From: Candidatus Saccharimonadota bacterium
Lineage (GTDB): Bacteria; Patescibacteriota; Saccharimonadia; Saccharimonadales; Saccharimonadaceae
Length of the DNA: 64,000 nt
Direction: 5' to 3'
NCBI GenBank assembly: GCA_017404335.1
Contig: JAFRCN010000001.1
Location: 1-64,000, forward strand
The position numbers and the translations under genes are program-made. Shown here piece by piece: positions 33,251-42,003 of this stretch. A model generated the notes under the pieces. That model was given only the letters and a program-made list of their open reading frames with translations. It did not search any database and was not told the DNA's origin. Position 1 is the first letter of the stretch. Each line of letters begins with the position of its first letter.

Positions 33251-35422
33251 CTAGTCTAACCCCTTCATCGTCAAACTTAGCTTCCCGTGGTCAATCGCAA
33301 TCAGTCTAACTCTAACCTTATCCCCAACATGTAAAACTTCCTCAACCTTTTTGAGTCTCTTATCGGAAATCTGCGAAATATGGAGCATCCCGTCAATCCC
33401 CGGGAGAATATTTACAAACGCCCCGAATTCCTTAATCGTCACCACCGTCCCTTCGTAAATCTTCCCAACTTCTGGCTCCTCAACCAGCCCCTTAATCCAC
33501 TCAATCGCCCGTCGAATTTTTTCCGGGTCATCTCCCGCGACCGTCACTAGCCCGTCATCCTCAATATTTACTTCCGCCCCTGTCTCAGTCGTAATCTTAT
33601 TTATCATCTCGCCCCCCTTGCCAATCACCGCGCCAATTTTGTCCGGGTTAATCATTAGCTTCTCAATCCTCGGCGCATACTTACTAAGCTCCTTCCTCGG
33701 CTCCGGAATCACCTCGAGAATATGCTTCAAGATAAACATTCTTCCTTCATGCGATTGTTTCAACGCCTTTTCCATAATCTCTACCGGTAGTCCGTGCACT
33801 TTCATATCCATCTGAAGTGCCGTAATCCCCTCCGTCGTTCCCGTCACCTTAAAATCCATATCTCCCGCAAAATCCTCCGCGTCCATCAAGTCCGTCAAAA
33901 CATACGCTTTATCGACATCCTCCGCGGTAATCTCCGTCCCCTTCGGCACATCTACCATCAACCCCATCGCGACCCCAGATACCGGCCGTTTAAGGGGCAC
34001 CCCCGCGTCCATCAGTGCCATACAAGAAGAACACGTCGCCGCCATCGATGTCGACCCATTCTGCGACATAATCTCCGTCACACTCCGAATCGCATACGGG
34101 AACTCCTCTTCCGACGGAAGAACCGGCAACACAGCCCTCTCGGCTAGATACCCGTGCCCGATTTCGCGACGCCCCGGCGAGCCAATCCGCCCCGGCTCCC
34201 CAACCGTATAAGACGGCGCATTATAATGATGCATATACCGCCGATGTCCATCCGTCACCTCCATTGTATCCACCTCTTGCGAATACGACAAAGGCGCCAA
34301 CGTCACAATATTCATCGCTTGCGTTACACCCCGCGTAAAGAGAGACGACCCATGCGTCCTCGGTAAAATCGCAACTTGCGACGACAAAGGTCGAACCTCG
34401 TCCAACCTTCGTCCATCCGGACGCACCCCCTCTTCGACAATCCCCCGCCTAACCTCTTTATGTACCGCAAGCTCAAACGCCTGGTCGTAAACGTCGCGCA
34501 AATTCGCGTCGTACCATTCGACCTTCTCGTTATCCGTCTCGCCCTGCCCCTTCGAAAGAGCGAATTCATCATGCATTGCGTATTTAATATCGTCTAAAAT
34601 ATGCGCTCGCTCCATCACATTTCCGCGTACCTTCGACCCAAATTTCCCCTTCGTCCAATCCGCTACCTCGGCGAGTATCTCCTCGTCCGGCAACACCAAT
34701 TCATATTCCTGAGCCGGAGCTGCAACCTGCTTAGCTAACTCTCTCTGTAAATCTAACACCGGCTTCACGTTATCGACCGCCCAGTGCATCGCCTCAATAA
34801 TCGTCTCTTCCGGGACTTCCTTCGCCCCCGCTTCAACCATCATCACCTTTCCGTCTTTACAAGCCACCACTAAGTCTAGAGGCGAAGCCTCTCTCTCTTC
34901 CGGCGTCAAAAATGCCTTAAATTTCCCCCCGATGCGCCCAATCCTCACCCCCGCAATCGGCCCATCAAACGGTACTCCCGCATTCATGAGAGCCGAAGAC
35001 GCCGCAATCATCGCGACACAATCCGGCCGAAACTCCGGATCCATCGATAATACCGTACAGACTACCTGCACCTCTTGCCGATACCCCTTCGGGAACAAAG
35101 GTCGAATCGGTCGGTCGATTAGCCTCCCGACCAGCACCGCCTCATCCGCCGGCTTCCCTTCTCTCTTGATAAACTTCGACCCGCTAATCTTCCCCGCCGC
35201 GTAGAATTTTTCTTCGTAATCTATCGAAAGTGGGAAAAAATCCTGCACCACCGGCTTAGTCCCAACTACCACTGATCCTAAAACGACTGTGTCACCGTAA
35301 GTTACGAGTACACTCGAAGTCGTCCGAAACCCGACTCTATTCACCTCTAAAGTAAGTTCTCTCCCGAGCCAGTCCGTCGAAACGGAAACCGTCTTCTTAC
35401 CATTAGGGTTAATAATGTCCAT
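33251..35422 (-). CDS. pnp: Polyribonucleotide nucleotidyltransferase
   Basis: 723 aa. Two RNase PH domains (GVPFDGPIAGVRIG; ILPRTHGSSLFTRGVTQAM, SMAATCSSCMALMDAGVP), then KH (INPDKIGAVIGKGGEMINKI) and S1 (GKIYEGTVVTIKEFGAFVNI) domains. Phosphorolytic 3'-5' RNA decay. SD AAAGGA. Confidence 0.97.
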   Translation of the reverse strand: MDIINPNGKKTVSVSTDWLGRELTLEVNRVGFRTTSSVLVTYGDTVVLGSVVVGTKPVVQDFFPLSIDYEEKFYAAGKISGSKFIKREGKPADEAVLVGRLIDRPIRPLFPKGYRQEVQVVCTVLSMDPEFRPDCVAMIAASSALMNAGVPFDGPIAGVRIGRIGGKFKAFLTPEEREASPLDLVVACKDGKVMMVEAGAKEVPEETIIEAMHWAVDNVKPVLDLQRELAKQVAAPAQEYELVLPDEEILAEVADWTKGKFGSKVRGNVMERAHILDDIKYAMHDEFALSKGQGETDNEKVEWYDANLRDVYDQAFELAVHKEVRRGIVEEGVRPDGRRLDEVRPLSSQVAILPRTHGSSLFTRGVTQAMNIVTLAPLSYSQEVDTMEVTDGHRRYMHHYNAPSYTVGEPGRIGSPGRREIGHGYLAERAVLPVLPSEEEFPYAIRSVTEIMSQNGSTSMAATCSSCMALMDAGVPLKRPVSGVAMGLMVDVPKGTEITAEDVDKAYVLTDLMDAEDFAGDMDFKVTGTTEGITALQMDMKVHGLPVEIMEKALKQSHEGRMFILKHILEVIPEPRKELSKYAPRIEKLMINPDKIGAVIGKGGEMINKITTETGAEVNIEDDGLVTVAGDDPEKIRRAIEWIKGLVEEPEVGKIYEGTVVTIKEFGAFVNILPGIDGMLHISQISDKRLKKVEEVLHVGDKVRVRLIAIDHGKLSLTMKGLD

Positions 35423-35515
35423 AAAATAATCCTTTCTGGGAAAACTTCAGGTATGAGCCCCGCCTCGTATCTGCCGTCTTCCCTAATTGTTAATTTATTA
35501 ACATTATAGCAAATC

Positions 35516-35544
35516 TTGACAAAAAACGCAATCTGTGCTATAAT
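35516..35544 (+). promoter_or_regulatory. Promoter of the 106-aa orphan gene
   Basis: TTGACA (35516-35521), 17 bp, TATAAT (35539-35544) in CTGTGCTATAAT, followed by a short leader with AAGGGGGT. Confidence 0.88.
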
Positions 35545-35583
35545 AGTATAGTTAATCACAAAAACATACAAGGGGGTAAAAGA

Positions 35584-35904
35584 ATGATTAACATTATTCA
35601 CGTCAACATTCATTGCAACGACCATCGCAAAATCACCGCCGTTGAAGTGAAGTTGAAGTCCTTTAAGGAAGAGGGCAAACCCGCCCTTTCCGGGCATCCG
35701 CTTGTCGCAACTGTCTCAGCCGCCTTTTACAATACGACTCTGCTGACCGACGTCGGTAAACAGCTCATTACGGAACTCAACCCGAAACGAACCGACATAG
35801 TCAACCTGACCGTGCGCCTGAAGGAAACCGACCTCGCTTTCGAGGATGTATCCAAATTCGTCGAATACCTCCAGAAGTCTCTCGACAACACCCACCTCTT
35901 CTAA
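35584..35904 (+). CDS. Orphan small protein (106 aa)
   Basis: Mixed alpha/beta, soluble; begins MINIIHVNIHCNDHRKITAV. No family recognised. Own promoter, SD GGGGGT, own terminator directly after the stop. Confidence 0.65.
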   Translation: MINIIHVNIHCNDHRKITAVEVKLKSFKEEGKPALSGHPLVATVSAAFYNTTLLTDVGKQLITELNPKRTDIVNLTVRLKETDLAFEDVSKFVEYLQKSLDNTHLF

Positions 35905-35909
35905 AACAA

Positions 35910-35936
35910 AAACCGCCGAACTCTCGGCGGTTTTCC
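35910..35936 (+). terminator. Terminator of the 106-aa orphan
   Basis: AAACCGCCGA / TCGGCGGTTT stem then TTTCC; also serves rpsO from the other strand, whose 3' end is at 35948. Confidence 0.88.
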
Positions 35937-35947
35937 TATTTTCGCTA

Positions 35948-36214
35948 TTATTTACGGAGGCCTAGTTTATCAATCGTCTTCTTGTACAATTCGAAATCAG
36001 TCGTCTCCAGGTATTTCAGAAGTTTCTTTCGCTTTCCGACCATCTGCATTAGACCCCTCTTAGCCATAAAGTCATGTTTGTTATTCTTTACATGCTCTGT
36101 CACTTCCTTAATCCGAGCCGTAAGAATAGAAACTTGCACCTCAGGAGAACCGACGTCGTTCTTGTTACGAGCGACCTTGGCAATAGCTTTTCCTTTATTC
36201 TCTTTTGTTATCAT
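35948..36214 (-). CDS. rpsO: 30S ribosomal protein S15
   Basis: 88 aa, normal length. VGSPEVQVSILTARIKEVTE, HDFMAKRGLMQMVGKRKKLL and LEYL-like LKYLETTDFELYK. Binds 16S rRNA central domain. TATAAT 9 nt before the ATG. Confidence 0.97.
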   Translation of the reverse strand: MITKENKGKAIAKVARNKNDVGSPEVQVSILTARIKEVTEHVKNNKHDFMAKRGLMQMVGKRKKLLKYLETTDFELYKKTIDKLGLRK

Positions 36215-36282
36215 AGTGCATCTATTATATCACGCCTCCCCTAAAAAGTAAACCCTAAAGACAGATATGGTATAATTACCCC

Positions 36283-37038
36283 ATGGAAGACAGAATCATC
36301 CTCATCGACAAACCCGCCGGGATTTCTAGCTTCGGCATTGTCGCAAAAATCCGCGGAAAGTTAAAAGCCGAGCTCGGCAAAAAAGTCAAAGTCGGCCATA
36401 CCGGCACCTTAGACCCCTTCGCGACTGGCCTTTTAATCCTCCTAACTGGCAAAATGACCAAAAAGTCCTCCGACTTCTTAAAGCTCGACAAAACCTACGA
36501 AGCAACCCTAAAACTTGGCTTTACCTCCACCACCGGCGACCCCGAAGGAGAAATTAGAGAAGTGATCTCTTCAAAACATAGTGAGAACCTCGGAGTTCAA
36601 TACCAACCAATTGAGGACCATGCCCGACCAACGGGGAGGGAACGAGCGACTGAGCCCCGTAACGACGGGCGCGAAGGAGCGCGTCCGAAATTGGTTGATA
36701 TTGAACTCGTTCTTTCTCCATTTATTGGTAAAATCACCCAAACCCCTCCAAAATTCAGCGCCATCAAAATCAACGGTCAAAGAGCATACAAACTCGCCCG
36801 TAAAGGCGCCGACTTCGAAGTCCCTTCTCGCGAAGTCACTATCTATAATATCGAAATCCTAGATTATAATTACCCCGAGCTTAGGATCCGTTGCGACGTC
36901 TCCTCCGGCACCTACATTCGCACCCTTGCCGAAGATATCGGAGAAAAGCTCGGCACCGGCGCCTACCTTACCGCTCTCCGCCGTATCAAAATCGGCGATT
37001 ATGACATTAAAGACGCAAAAACTTTAGACATGATATAA
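36283..37038 (+). CDS. truB: tRNA pseudouridine-55 synthase TruB with in-frame insertion
   Basis: 251 aa. Catalytic VGHTGTLDPFATGLLIL (Asp), KTYEATLKLGFTSTTGDPEG, QTPPKFSAIKINGQRAYKLAR, and RCDVSSGTYIRTLAEDIGEKL. Makes the T-loop pseudouridine. TATAAT 6 nt before the ATG (leaderless). Residues ~104-142 come from element E4 and include RPTGRERATEPRNDGREG, not present in ordinary TruB. Confidence 0.95.
   Translation: MEDRIILIDKPAGISSFGIVAKIRGKLKAELGKKVKVGHTGTLDPFATGLLILLTGKMTKKSSDFLKLDKTYEATLKLGFTSTTGDPEGEIREVISSKHSENLGVQYQPIEDHARPTGRERATEPRNDGREGARPKLVDIELVLSPFIGKITQTPPKFSAIKINGQRAYKLARKGADFEVPSREVTIYNIEILDYNYPELRIRCDVSSGTYIRTLAEDIGEKLGTGAYLTALRRIKIGDYDIKDAKTLDMI
36593..36708. repeat. In-frame inverted-repeat element E4 inside truB
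   Basis: Arms 36593-36612 and 36689-36708 are complementary at 19 of 20 positions (GAGTTCAATACCAACCAATT). The core has the CCCGT-AACG-ACGGG hairpin shared with E3. Total length 116 nt, the same as E3. Confidence 0.87.
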
Positions 37039-37045
37039 TAATATT

Positions 37046-37642
37046 ATGTTAGTGTATAACTCTAAACTAATTGGTACTCCTATCCTCAGCGTTCAAGCCA
37101 GCGGCCCAATCGGCTCCGTCAGCGAACCCATTATCGACCCGAATTCTCTTAAAATCCTCGCTTTCCGTATTGCCGGACCCCTCGTTTCCGGTCCCGAAAA
37201 TCTTCTCGATATTAATAGTATCCGCGAGTACTCCAATCTCGGCATGGTTATCGACAGTATCGACGAACTCATCTCCGCCGACGACGTCGTAAAAATCAGT
37301 AAAGTTCTCGAATTAAATTTCAGTCTTATCGACCTCAAAGTCGAAACTAAAAAGGGCTCCAAGCTCGGCAAGGTTATCGACTTCACCCTATCTTCCGAAG
37401 ATTTCGTCGTCAAGCAACTCATCGTTAAGCGCCCCCTGATGAAAAGTTTTACCGATTCCGAGCTAGTTATCCCCCGCTCCGAAATCGTCGAAATCACCGA
37501 CTATAAAATTATCGTCAAAGACGAAGAAAAGGTTATTAAAGCCCGTGCAACTAAAGAAGATTTTATTCCGAATTTCGTCAATCCTTTTCGCGAACCCGGC
37601 TTCGTCTCCGCTGACACCGACAAAATAGAGTCTAAAGACTAG
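37046..37642 (+). CDS. Double PRC-barrel domain protein
   Basis: 198 aa. Two PRC-barrel-like halves: SKLIGTPILSVQASGPIGSV and ETKKGSKLGKVIDFTLSSED. PRC barrels bind RNA or proteins (RimM type). TATAAT 6 nt before the ATG. The stop codon shares CTAG with the convergent recX stop (4-bp overlap). Confidence 0.75.
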   Translation: MLVYNSKLIGTPILSVQASGPIGSVSEPIIDPNSLKILAFRIAGPLVSGPENLLDINSIREYSNLGMVIDSIDELISADDVVKISKVLELNFSLIDLKVETKKGSKLGKVIDFTLSSEDFVVKQLIVKRPLMKSFTDSELVIPRSEIVEITDYKIIVKDEEKVIKARATKEDFIPNFVNPFREPGFVSADTDKIESKD

Positions 37643-38310
37643 CCCTCCGCGTTTTCCCCCGAGCCTTCCCCGCTGTCTTCTACCGCTTTTTTCACTTCAC
37701 TATACGAAAACCCTTGCCTTACTAAATACGCGATTAACTTTTCGTCCGTATATTTCCCCCGCTTTTTCGCCACCATCTTTAAGATTTCTTCCTCGTCGTT
37801 CCTTTTTTCTAACACATCCTCAATTGTCTCGTTCGAGATTCCCTTTTTCATTAGCTCCATTTTTAGTCTCTTTTTCGACACTCCCTTCTTCACAAACCGA
37901 TTCTCAGCGTACCACTCCGCAAACTTTACATCATCAAGATATTTTCTCTCTTTTAATTTTTCAACAATACTATTTATATAATTTTTATCTAATTTCTTCT
38001 CATATATTTTTTTATACAAATAATCATTAACTTCTTTTTCACTCCGCGGTCTTAAAAGCACCCATTCCAAAGCTCTTTGATACAGCTTCCCGTATTCTGA
38101 CGCTTTTTTAAAGTCTAAAAGTTCTTCTTCCGAAATTTCGCGCCCAACCTTAATCTTTAAATCTACCACCTGAGAAATATCTAATGAAAAGGCATATTCC
38201 GAATTCACAAAAACATTCACCCGATTCGGATTCTTCACCCCAGGCTTAAGATTAGTAATTACTGAATTTCTGTTTTCTTTTCCATCCTCTGCAATTTTAT
38301 AGATTTCCAT
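37639..38310 (-). CDS. recX: Regulatory protein RecX
   Basis: 223 aa. RecX three-helix repeats: ALEWVLLRPRSEKEVNDYLY, YLDDVKFAEWYAENRFVKKG and AYLVRQGFSYSEVKKAVED. Modulates RecA filaments. AGGAG SD. It lies two genes downstream of recA on the same strand. Nothing is recognisable in 38311-38386. Confidence 0.92.
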   Translation of the reverse strand: MEIYKIAEDGKENRNSVITNLKPGVKNPNRVNVFVNSEYAFSLDISQVVDLKIKVGREISEEELLDFKKASEYGKLYQRALEWVLLRPRSEKEVNDYLYKKIYEKKLDKNYINSIVEKLKERKYLDDVKFAEWYAENRFVKKGVSKKRLKMELMKKGISNETIEDVLEKRNDEEEILKMVAKKRGKYTDEKLIAYLVRQGFSYSEVKKAVEDSGEGSGENAEG

Positions 38311-38386
38311 CTCTTGACTCCTAGTTCAGCATTTGTTATAATAATAACATAATGTTGACGCGGGGATGAACCAAACGGAGAAATAC

Positions 38387-38974
38387 CTAAGGCGAACCCG
38401 CATTTTTAATGGCTTCCATTCTTAGCATTATTTTTCTTTTGACATCGACTTTATCAAGATAATCGATATAAATATCCTTAGTTTTCTTTTTGTAAAGCGA
38501 GGAAATATTTTTTCGACTAGGCGCTAATAGTTTTTGGAATTTCCCTTTTTCAATAAAATAATTTACCATTTTCCAATAATCTCCATCATCCGAAACCAAT
38601 AAAATTTTATTGAATTTTTCTCCGTCTGCTAGTTTTTTCATGGCAGAAAAAACTATATCCGTATCCACATTCCCTTTCTTCCCACTTTTAGAACCATCAA
38701 AATGCTCACGAAATACTAAGACATACCCATAGTTTTGTATTGCATCATACATATTTTTGTACCTTACATTGTATGAACCAATAAAATAGTAGGCTGTTGA
38801 AATATTATATTTTTCTCTTAAATATATTCTAAAACGTAGTAGATCAATTTTCCATGGATGCTCATTTTTGCGCGCCGTATTATATATTAAGTTTTGTCCA
38901 TCGATAAAAGCATAATTTATTAATTCATTTTTTGTATTCAACACAAAAAACTGACTTCCTCTAGTTCCCGTCAT
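38387..38974 (-). CDS. NYN/LabA-type PIN-fold nuclease
   Basis: 195 aa. AFIDGQNLIYNTARK (first Asp), KGNVDTDIVFSAMKKLADG (Asp pair) and ILLVSDDGDYWKMVNYF give the NYN metal site. Probable RNase. Start near 38974, 8 bp after recA; MTGTRGSQFFV could be replaced by a later start. Confidence 0.85.
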   Translation of the reverse strand: MTGTRGSQFFVLNTKNELINYAFIDGQNLIYNTARKNEHPWKIDLLRFRIYLREKYNISTAYYFIGSYNVRYKNMYDAIQNYGYVLVFREHFDGSKSGKKGNVDTDIVFSAMKKLADGEKFNKILLVSDDGDYWKMVNYFIEKGKFQKLLAPSRKNISSLYKKKTKDIYIDYLDKVDVKRKIMLRMEAIKNAGSP

Positions 38975-38982
38975 AGCTATCC

Positions 38983-40014
38983 TTAATCGATAGCTTTTTC
39001 CCTAACCTTCGCTTCAATCTCCGCCATCAATTCCGGTTTTTCGCGGAACAATTTCTTCACCGCTTCGCGACCCTGCCCCAAAGTTTCACCATTATATTTA
39101 ATAAATGCCCCAGCTTTATCTAGCACTCCATACTGCACCCCAAGATCCAGCACGTCTCCCGACTTCGAAATCCCCTCATTATACATAATATCAAATTCCG
39201 CAGTCCTAAATGGCGCCGCAATTTTATTTTTTACGACTTTTATCTTCGTCCGGTTACCCGAAATATTATCACCCTCCTTAATCTGCCCAATTCTCCGAAT
39301 ATCCACCCGCACCGACGCGTAAAACTTCAAAGCGTTCCCGCCCGTCGTCGTTTCCGGATTCCCAAACATCACGCCAATCTTCATCCGAATCTGGTTAATA
39401 AAGATTACCGTCGCCCGCGACTTCGAAATAATCCCAGTTAGCTTCCGCATCGCTTGCGACATCAACCGCGCCTGAAGCCCCATCTGCGCATCACCCATAT
39501 CTCCATCGATTTCCGCCTGCGGAACTAGCGCCGCAACCGAGTCGACTACGATTAAATCTACTGCATTCGATCGCACCAACGTCTCACAAATCTCTAAAGC
39601 TTGTTCCCCATTATCCGGCTGAGAAATCAACAAATTTGCCGTATCGACACCAATTTTCTTCGCATACGCCGGATCGAGAGCATGCTCCGCGTCAATAAAC
39701 GCCGCCTGACCACCTTGTTTCTGTATCTCCGAAATAGCGTGCAGAGCCAAAGTCGTCTTACCCGAAGATTCCGGCCCGTAGATCTCAATAATCCTTCCCT
39801 TCGGCCAGCCTCCACCCAAAGCCAAATCCAAAGACAACGAACCCGAAGGCAAAAGTTCGACATCCATCTTCGGCGTCTCACCGAGTTTCATAATCGACCC
39901 GTCGCCGAACTGCTTCGTGATTTGCGAAATCGCGAGCTTCAAAGCCTCACTCTTTCCGTCCGAAACCTCCTTTTTGGTATTTTTCTTGTCTTCCACCGTA
40001 TCTTTTTTAGTCAT
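38983..40014 (-). CDS. recA: Recombinase RecA
   Basis: 343 aa from ATG 40014 (MTKKDTVED). Walker [32 protein letters not shown]-like segment, [23 protein letters not shown] and [20 protein letters not shown]. The N-terminus has a Lys/Asp-rich extension. SD AAAGG ~10 nt upstream. No LexA-type box is evident upstream. Confidence 0.98.
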   Translation of the reverse strand: MTKKDTVEDKKNTKKEVSDGKSEALKLAISQITKQFGDGSIMKLGETPKMDVELLPSGSLSLDLALGGGWPKGRIIEIYGPESSGKTTLALHAISEIQKQGGQAAFIDAEHALDPAYAKKIGVDTANLLISQPDNGEQALEICETLVRSNAVDLIVVDSVAALVPQAEIDGDMGDAQMGLQARLMSQAMRKLTGIISKSRATVIFINQIRMKIGVMFGNPETTTGGNALKFYASVRVDIRRIGQIKEGDNISGNRTKIKVVKNKIAAPFRTAEFDIMYNEGISKSGDVLDLGVQYGVLDKAGAFIKYNGETLGQGREAVKKLFREKPELMAEIEAKVREKAID

Positions 40015-40123
40015 AGCAGTATTACCTTTCTTTATACTATTATAACATTTTAATATTAAACTTCCCACCCTACTTTCTGCCCCCTATGTAGCACACCTGT
40101 AAATATAAATCAACCTTTTTATT

Positions 40124-40918
40124 TTACCTATGCTTATTATAAGCTTCTAAAACATGTTCAAATAAACAAGTAACGGTTAAAGGCCCGACCCCGCCAACTT
40201 TCGGAGTAATCGCACGTAAGTCTTCCCGCGCTCGAACGTCTTCCGAAACATCCCCAACTAAAATCCCCTTCTCACTCGCCGTTCCTGCATCGACTACCAC
40301 CGCTCCGCCCCGCAGCATCGAACTCTTAATCAACCCCGGCACCCCCGTCGCCGTGATAATCACGTCAAATTCAACAAGCCTAGCTAAATCATCTCCTCGA
40401 TGAAACATCTCCGCCTGAACTCCCGACTTCAAAAACATTTTCATTAAAGGCGCCCCAACCAACTTCCCTCTCCCAACGACTGCCACCCGTACCCCCTCAA
40501 GCGAAATATCATATCCCGCAAGAAGCCACAAAATCGCCGTCGCCGTCGCCGAATCAAAATCGCCATGAGAAAACAATCCATCAACATCCTTCTCCGGCGC
40601 AATTAAATCCGTCAGCTCATCCGTCTTTTCTTTTTCAACAATCGGCAATTGCAAAATAATCCCATCAATCTCCACATCAGAATTCGCTTCTAAAATCCGC
40701 TCCCGTATTTCCTCAAAACTGCTAGCGTAATAATCCTCGACCAAAACTCCAATATCCTCCCCATACTGCTTTTTTAATCTCACGTATTTCAAAATCACCG
40801 GATTATCCGAATCTCGGATAATCAAAAGTTTCGGTCGTCGCCCCAAAGTCCCTCGACCAACTTCAAATTGTCGTTCCTTAATAAAACCAGCTAATTCTCG
40901 TCCATCTAAAATTTTCAT
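40124..40918 (-). CDS. folD: Bifunctional methylenetetrahydrofolate dehydrogenase/cyclohydrolase
   Basis: 264 aa from ATG 40918 (MKILDGRELAGFI). YVRLKKQYGEDIG (catalytic Tyr, Lys), DGIILQLPIV, PEKDVDGLFS, VVGRGKLVGAPL and ITPKVGGVGPLTV. One-carbon metabolism. Starts 2 nt after the murB stop, with no SD: translational coupling. Confidence 0.93.
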   Translation of the reverse strand: MKILDGRELAGFIKERQFEVGRGTLGRRPKLLIIRDSDNPVILKYVRLKKQYGEDIGVLVEDYYASSFEEIRERILEANSDVEIDGIILQLPIVEKEKTDELTDLIAPEKDVDGLFSHGDFDSATATAILWLLAGYDISLEGVRVAVVGRGKLVGAPLMKMFLKSGVQAEMFHRGDDLARLVEFDVIITATGVPGLIKSSMLRGGAVVVDAGTASEKGILVGDVSEDVRAREDLRAITPKVGGVGPLTVTCLFEHVLEAYNKHR

Positions 40919-40920
40919 AA

Positions 40921-41931
40921 TTAAGCTATTTCTACCGGCTCCTGTTCTAACCAAAAACCAAATTTATCATACACTCCCCCAACAATCTCCGCCCTAGCCG
41001 CCGCAAGCTCTGCGTAAGTCGTCGCCGATTCGTTGATTAAAACTAACGCCGCCTTTTCGTTTACCCTAAATCCATGCAAAACTTTCCCCGAAAATCCTGC
41101 CTTCTCAATCAACCATCCAGCGTTAATCTTACGCCCATCTTTTCCCTCATAAACTGGCAGCCCTTTGTCCTTCGCTTTCTCTGTCTCTTCTTCCGATAAA
41201 TACACATTCTTAAAGAAAGACCCCGCGCTCGCCTTAAACTTAGGATCGGGCAATTTATCCGCTCGAATCGCCGACACAATCTCCCGAATCCCCATCGGGC
41301 TAAAATCAGATAGCCCCTTATCCGCCGCATAAGTCTCAATCGAATTATAAAATGGCTTGCTCATTTGCCCCTTTTTCAACAATAAAGTCACCGAAATCAC
41401 AAAGTATCTCCCCCGCGCCGTCGTATTTAAAAGGCTCTTCCGGTATGAAAATCCTAAATCTTCCTTCTTTAAAGTTTTCAATGTCTTCGTCGCAAGGTCT
41501 AAAACTTCAATACTTTCTAGCGTATCCGCAATCTCCTGCCCGTACGCTCCGATATTTTGAACTGGCGCCGCTCCGGTAAGCCCCGGGATTTTCGACAACG
41601 CCTCAATTCCCGTTAATCCCCTTTCGCAAGCGACTCTAACAATCTCATCCCAAACTTCTCCCCCCATCGCTTTCAGCCTAAATCCCTCCGGCACCTCGGT
41701 CAAAGTCACTCCCCGCATCCGATTAATTAAAATCACTCCATTAAACCCCTCATCTCTTCCAATCGTATTCGCCCCTCCCCCAAGAATAAAGATCGGCAAT
41801 CGATAAAACTCTGCAAACTCTACCGCCTCGACCACCTCGTTCGGCTGCTCCACCTCAACCACATACTTCGCCACCCCCCCAATCCTCATGGTCGTAATGC
41901 TAGAAATCAAAACTTTTTCCGTCGTTCTCAT
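40921..41931 (-). CDS. murB: UDP-N-acetylenolpyruvoylglucosamine reductase
   Basis: 336 aa from ATG 41931 (MRTTEKVLIS), TATAAT 6 nt upstream. FAD domain IFILGGGANTIGRDEGFNGV, SKIPGLTGAAPVQNIGAYG, SFRKSL-like GFSYRKSLLNT, SAGSFFKNVYLS (catalytic Ser) and KAALVLINE. Second step of peptidoglycan precursor synthesis. Confidence 0.95.
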   Translation of the reverse strand: MRTTEKVLISSITTMRIGGVAKYVVEVEQPNEVVEAVEFAEFYRLPIFILGGGANTIGRDEGFNGVILINRMRGVTLTEVPEGFRLKAMGGEVWDEIVRVACERGLTGIEALSKIPGLTGAAPVQNIGAYGQEIADTLESIEVLDLATKTLKTLKKEDLGFSYRKSLLNTTARGRYFVISVTLLLKKGQMSKPFYNSIETYAADKGLSDFSPMGIREIVSAIRADKLPDPKFKASAGSFFKNVYLSEEETEKAKDKGLPVYEGKDGRKINAGWLIEKAGFSGKVLHGFRVNEKAALVLINESATTYAELAAARAEIVGGVYDKFGFWLEQEPVEIA

Positions 41932-41950
41932 ATTTATATTATACAATAAA

Positions 41951-41982
41951 AAATGAATCGGACACAAGTTCCGATTCATTTT
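41951..41982 (-). terminator. Terminator of the DUF11 surface gene
   Basis: AATGAATCGG / CCGATTCATT stem with TTT on both sides. Confidence 0.8.
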
Positions 41983-42003
41983 CCTACGTAAGCGGTCAAC
42001 TAA

